Assembly: GCA_964404765.1 (NCBI GenBank)
Contig: CAYOLL010000150.1
Coordinates: 1-14,526 of the forward strand
Origin: CAYOLL01 sp964404765 [NCBI: uncultured Gemmatimonadota bacterium]
GTDB taxonomy: Bacteria > 4572-55
Direction: 5' to 3'
DNA length: 14,526 bases
Shown: in pieces, positions 12,258-14,526 of the stretch
Layout of the letters: each line of letters begins with the position of its first letter
Numbering within the stretch: the stretch's first letter is position 1
The notes under the pieces: generated by a model
Database searches by the model: none
Told to the model about the DNA's origin: nothing
The model's input: only the letters and a program-made list of their open reading frames with translations
Made by a program: the position numbers and the translations under genes

Positions 12258-14315
12258 TTACCGCTGCACCGTCAGCCGTACGCTAATCTCCCGATCCCAC
12301 ACGGGCATGGGCGCGTGACCGCCGTAATACGGCTGCAAGACTTTGAAATCGGCCGCAAAAAGGTTGTGGGCCGCCGCCTGAAGCTGCACATCGGGCCAGG
12401 GCGTTTGCCAGGTGATATTGAGATTACAAAGGGCGATAGGATCGTAATCGGTGTTGTCCCATGCGCCGTTGGTCGCGCCGGTGGCATAATCCTGCGACTG
12501 CGCCGTGCGCTTTGACAGGAGCTGCACCGTCGGAGCCAGCCGAAAATCACCTAAACGGGTGTATGCGCCGGCGTTGAGTTTCAGCGGGGCCAGTCCCAAA
12601 AACTTTTCCTTGTCAACGGACAAAAAATCGCCGGTGGTTTCATTGCCGGGTTTGGCGTATGACATGTTGACAAAACCGCCCCAGCCGCCGCGTTGCCAGC
12701 GCAGTTCGCCCTCAAAGCCGTACGAGTGCATTTCGCCGTAGTTGTAGTAGGCGATGGCGCTGCCGATATAAACAATCGGGTCGGTGATAGCAATATCAAA
12801 GATGTTCAGGCGGGCCGCCAATGAGGACGAAATTTGGCAGCCAAGTTCCGCTTCCAGGGTGGCGGTTTTTTCCGGCTTAAGGTCACCCGAATACGTCAAA
12901 TACAGCGAGTAGGCTTGCCACAGGGCAGGAATGCGAAATGCTTGACCGTACAGCAACTTGGCGTTCCAACGACCGCGGGCGTGCGTCAAACCGACCCGCG
13001 GGGCAAAGGCGTCGCCAAAATCCGTTTGTTCGTAACGCCCGCCCACAGTGGCGCGCAGCGTCCCAAAATGGTGCAAATACTGACCATAAGCATAGACCGA
13101 CTCATCCGAGCGATGGTGCACGGTATCCGCCGCGCTATGGCCGTAAAGACCGGGGCTGCCGTCCAATAGCGTATTTTCTACTTCATTGCGAATATAGCCG
13201 CCGCCGATACGCAACTCGCCTTTTTCACCAGGCTGATACGTTATGGTCATTTCGCCGCGATAACGCCGGTTGGACATGGCGCTGTTGACGTAGGCGCCGC
13301 CGCTATTAATGCCCGGATAGGTCGGAACAAAAATATTGTTGCCGTCAATATATTCAAGCATCGGCGTGACGGTCAGCCGGGGAGAAATCTTCACGGCATA
13401 ATTCAGCGCAGCGCTTTCGGTGTAATGATAGCCTTCTTCGCTGGGCAGGTCGTTCACACGCGGGAAAATGCCGACGTAACCGTCCTGCGTATTGAATTCC
13501 TGAGCATCGCGAAAATAGCGCACCGTCAAATTGCCCGCCTGCCCGTTTAACGAAATATGTCGCCAACGCCGAAAGGAATTGTCATTGCCCGTCGGCATGC
13601 TCCCGCCCAAAAAGTCCGTGTACGTCCGGGCCGACAAAGGCCGCGAACTGTAGCCGATGTCGCCGGACAGACGCAGCTTGTCGCTGCCGGATTTGAAGCC
13701 TACGTTCAGGGCCTGCGCTGCTTCACCGTCCACCGAACCAAGCCGGCCATTGAGCCGGATGCCGTCCGACTGCCATTCTTTTTTGGTGATGATGTGGACA
13801 ACCGAGACTTCGGCAAAGCCGCCGTACAAGGCGCTGCCCGGCCCGCGAAGAACTTCCACACGCTCGATCATTTCTGCCGGAATCGTGCCGATCAGATTGG
13901 TGTTGCCGTACGAGCGATCATTGAGCGGCATGTCGTTGATTTGCAGCAGACCCTTGCCTTCGTGAAACCAAATTCCGCGGAAGCCGATGCCGATGAGCGA
14001 TTCCACGTCAATGCCCATCTCAAAGCCGGGAATCCAGCTCAAAATATCGGCCAGATCGCGCGCGCCGTAGAGTTCGATTTCCTGCCGGGTGATGACCGAG
14101 ACGATGGAAGGCGCTTCGGCCGCCGTCTGCGCCGATTTGGCCGCCACTTCGATTTTGATGTTGAGCAGGCTTTCCAGCGACAGTTCTTCAAAGTCCGTAA
14201 ACGAACCGGGCACCGATTGAGCCCAAACGGATGCCGCCGTCAAAAGCAAAATAAGGGCGTTGAGGTAAAAAAAAAGATGCCCGGCAAACAAATTTTTTGG
14301 CCGGTAAACTTGCAT
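12258..14315 (-). CDS. TonB-dependent outer-membrane receptor
   Basis: The product has 685 residues. A signal peptide (about 1-32, hydrophobic LNALILLLTAASVWA, cut near AQ-S) is followed by the plug domain (about 55-185: APSIVSVITRQEI, ARDLADIL, a GFRGI segment, MIERVEVLRGPGSALYG). A 22-strand barrel follows, with RIPALWQAY and GDLKPEKTATLEAELG near the end of its middle third, and the last strand is EISVRLTV. This is a BtuB/CirA-type receptor for an iron chelate, cobalamin or another ligand; the ligand cannot be told. The N-terminal LSLESLLNIKIEVA is typical of this subgroup. No partner transport genes, Fur box or cobalamin riboswitch are visible. The ATG has AAGGA upstream. Sampled GC is high here (39 of 60 at 13801-13860) against 21 of 60 in pgsA (6361-6420). 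Confidence 0.93.
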   Translation of the reverse strand: MQVYRPKNLFAGHLFFYLNALILLLTAASVWAQSVPGSFTDFEELSLESLLNIKIEVAAKSAQTAAEAPSIVSVITRQEIELYGARDLADILSWIPGFEMGIDVESLIGIGFRGIWFHEGKGLLQINDMPLNDRSYGNTNLIGTIPAEMIERVEVLRGPGSALYGGFAEVSVVHIITKKEWQSDGIRLNGRLGSVDGEAAQALNVGFKSGSDKLRLSGDIGYSSRPLSARTYTDFLGGSMPTGNDNSFRRWRHISLNGQAGNLTVRYFRDAQEFNTQDGYVGIFPRVNDLPSEEGYHYTESAALNYAVKISPRLTVTPMLEYIDGNNIFVPTYPGINSGGAYVNSAMSNRRYRGEMTITYQPGEKGELRIGGGYIRNEVENTLLDGSPGLYGHSAADTVHHRSDESVYAYGQYLHHFGTLRATVGGRYEQTDFGDAFAPRVGLTHARGRWNAKLLYGQAFRIPALWQAYSLYLTYSGDLKPEKTATLEAELGCQISSSLAARLNIFDIAITDPIVYIGSAIAYYNYGEMHSYGFEGELRWQRGGWGGFVNMSYAKPGNETTGDFLSVDKEKFLGLAPLKLNAGAYTRLGDFRLAPTVQLLSKRTAQSQDYATGATNGAWDNTDYDPIALCNLNITWQTPWPDVQLQAAAHNLFAADFKVLQPYYGGHAPMPVWDREISVRLTVQR

Positions 14316-14389
14316 GAAAAAGTCCTTTTCGCTTGAAGGTGAATGCTTTTGGAGGTTGCACAGGTGGGATTTTAAAGGTTCGCAGCAAA

Positions 14390-14419
14390 ATTATCAAGCA
14401 CAATGTTTTCAAATATCAA
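14390..14419 (-). promoter_or_regulatory. Possible promoter of the TonB-dependent receptor gene
   Basis: On the minus strand TTGATA (14414-14419) and GATAAT (14390-14395) are 18 bases apart, about 75 bases before the ATG. The remaining upstream DNA to the window end (14420-14526) shows no gene; its last bases (GTCATTCCGGCAC) may be the edge of another repeat. Confidence 0.35.
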
Positions 14420-14526
14420 AGCTGCTTGGTGGAATTTTGAGGGCGTGAAAATGAAATGGCATGTTTTAGATAGATATTCTCGTTAAGGGTTAGAAGTTGC
14501 AATTGTACAAAGTGTCATTCCGGCAC

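Noticed and set aside
13557-14336. A 259-residue open frame on the plus strand opposite the TonB-dependent receptor
   Set aside because: It is a shadow of the GC-rich receptor gene: no recognisable domain, arginine- and proline-rich composition, and no ribosome binding site.
14316-14526. Cobalamin riboswitch or Fur box ahead of the TonB-dependent receptor
   Set aside because: The available 210 bases show no B12-box-like element or Fur-like palindrome; only a plausible promoter was found.

Overview
The window is bacterial chromosome. Its core genes resemble the FCB-side or candidate-phylum lineages related to Calditrichota/KSB1. The evidence is a dnaX / DUF4388 / recR / roadblock (MglB) / MglA cluster, a separate PurS subunit with a short PurQ, NrtR-type NAD control, and a TonB-dependent outer-membrane receptor that implies a diderm cell. 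The lineage is an inference from gene content only; there is no rRNA or other decisive marker here.

Left end (1 to about 1347, plus strand): this looks like a fragment of an integron cassette array. Two attC-type recombination sites end in the core motifs GTTAGAC (384-390) and GTTAGGC (1001-1007). They bracket a complete one-gene cassette encoding a DUF4188 protein. A third cassette, carrying a truncated or frameshifted ORF, follows with no visible attC of its own. Bases 1-52 resemble the terminus of an IS21-family insertion sequence that extends past the left edge.

Middle (1348 to 7835, all minus strand, so transcription runs right to left): an NrtR-type Nudix regulator, nicotinamidase PncA, a Nudix(RppH-like)-MazG fusion protein and a DUF2752 membrane protein form one tight operon. 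Its promoter is covered by a 25-bp palindrome, the likely NrtR operator. Before it lie purS-purQ, which overlap by one base. Before those lie mglB-mglA-pgsA-pgpA, a polarity-type GTPase pair followed by two consecutive enzymes of phosphatidylglycerol synthesis, with a good promoter at 7930-7958.

Right part (7989 to 14315, minus strand): recR, a DUF4388 protein, a small membrane ORF overlapping the dnaX end, dnaX, then a 520-bp gap and a TonB-dependent receptor. dnaX contains an A AAA AAA slippery heptamer at the domain III/IV linker. A -1 shift there hits a stop four codons later, predicting a 410-residue gamma-like product beside the 565-residue tau. The gap holds a CACGAAG-type intergenic repeat (a second copy lies between pgpA and purS). 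It also holds a 15-codon remnant whose peptide nearly duplicates DnaX residues 27-41 but differs in DNA almost only at third codon positions.

No tRNA, rRNA or CRISPR array was seen. The strongest candidates for something new are the Nudix-MazG fusion inside an NrtR-controlled NAD operon, the cassette array, the dnaX recoding site and the dnaX remnant.
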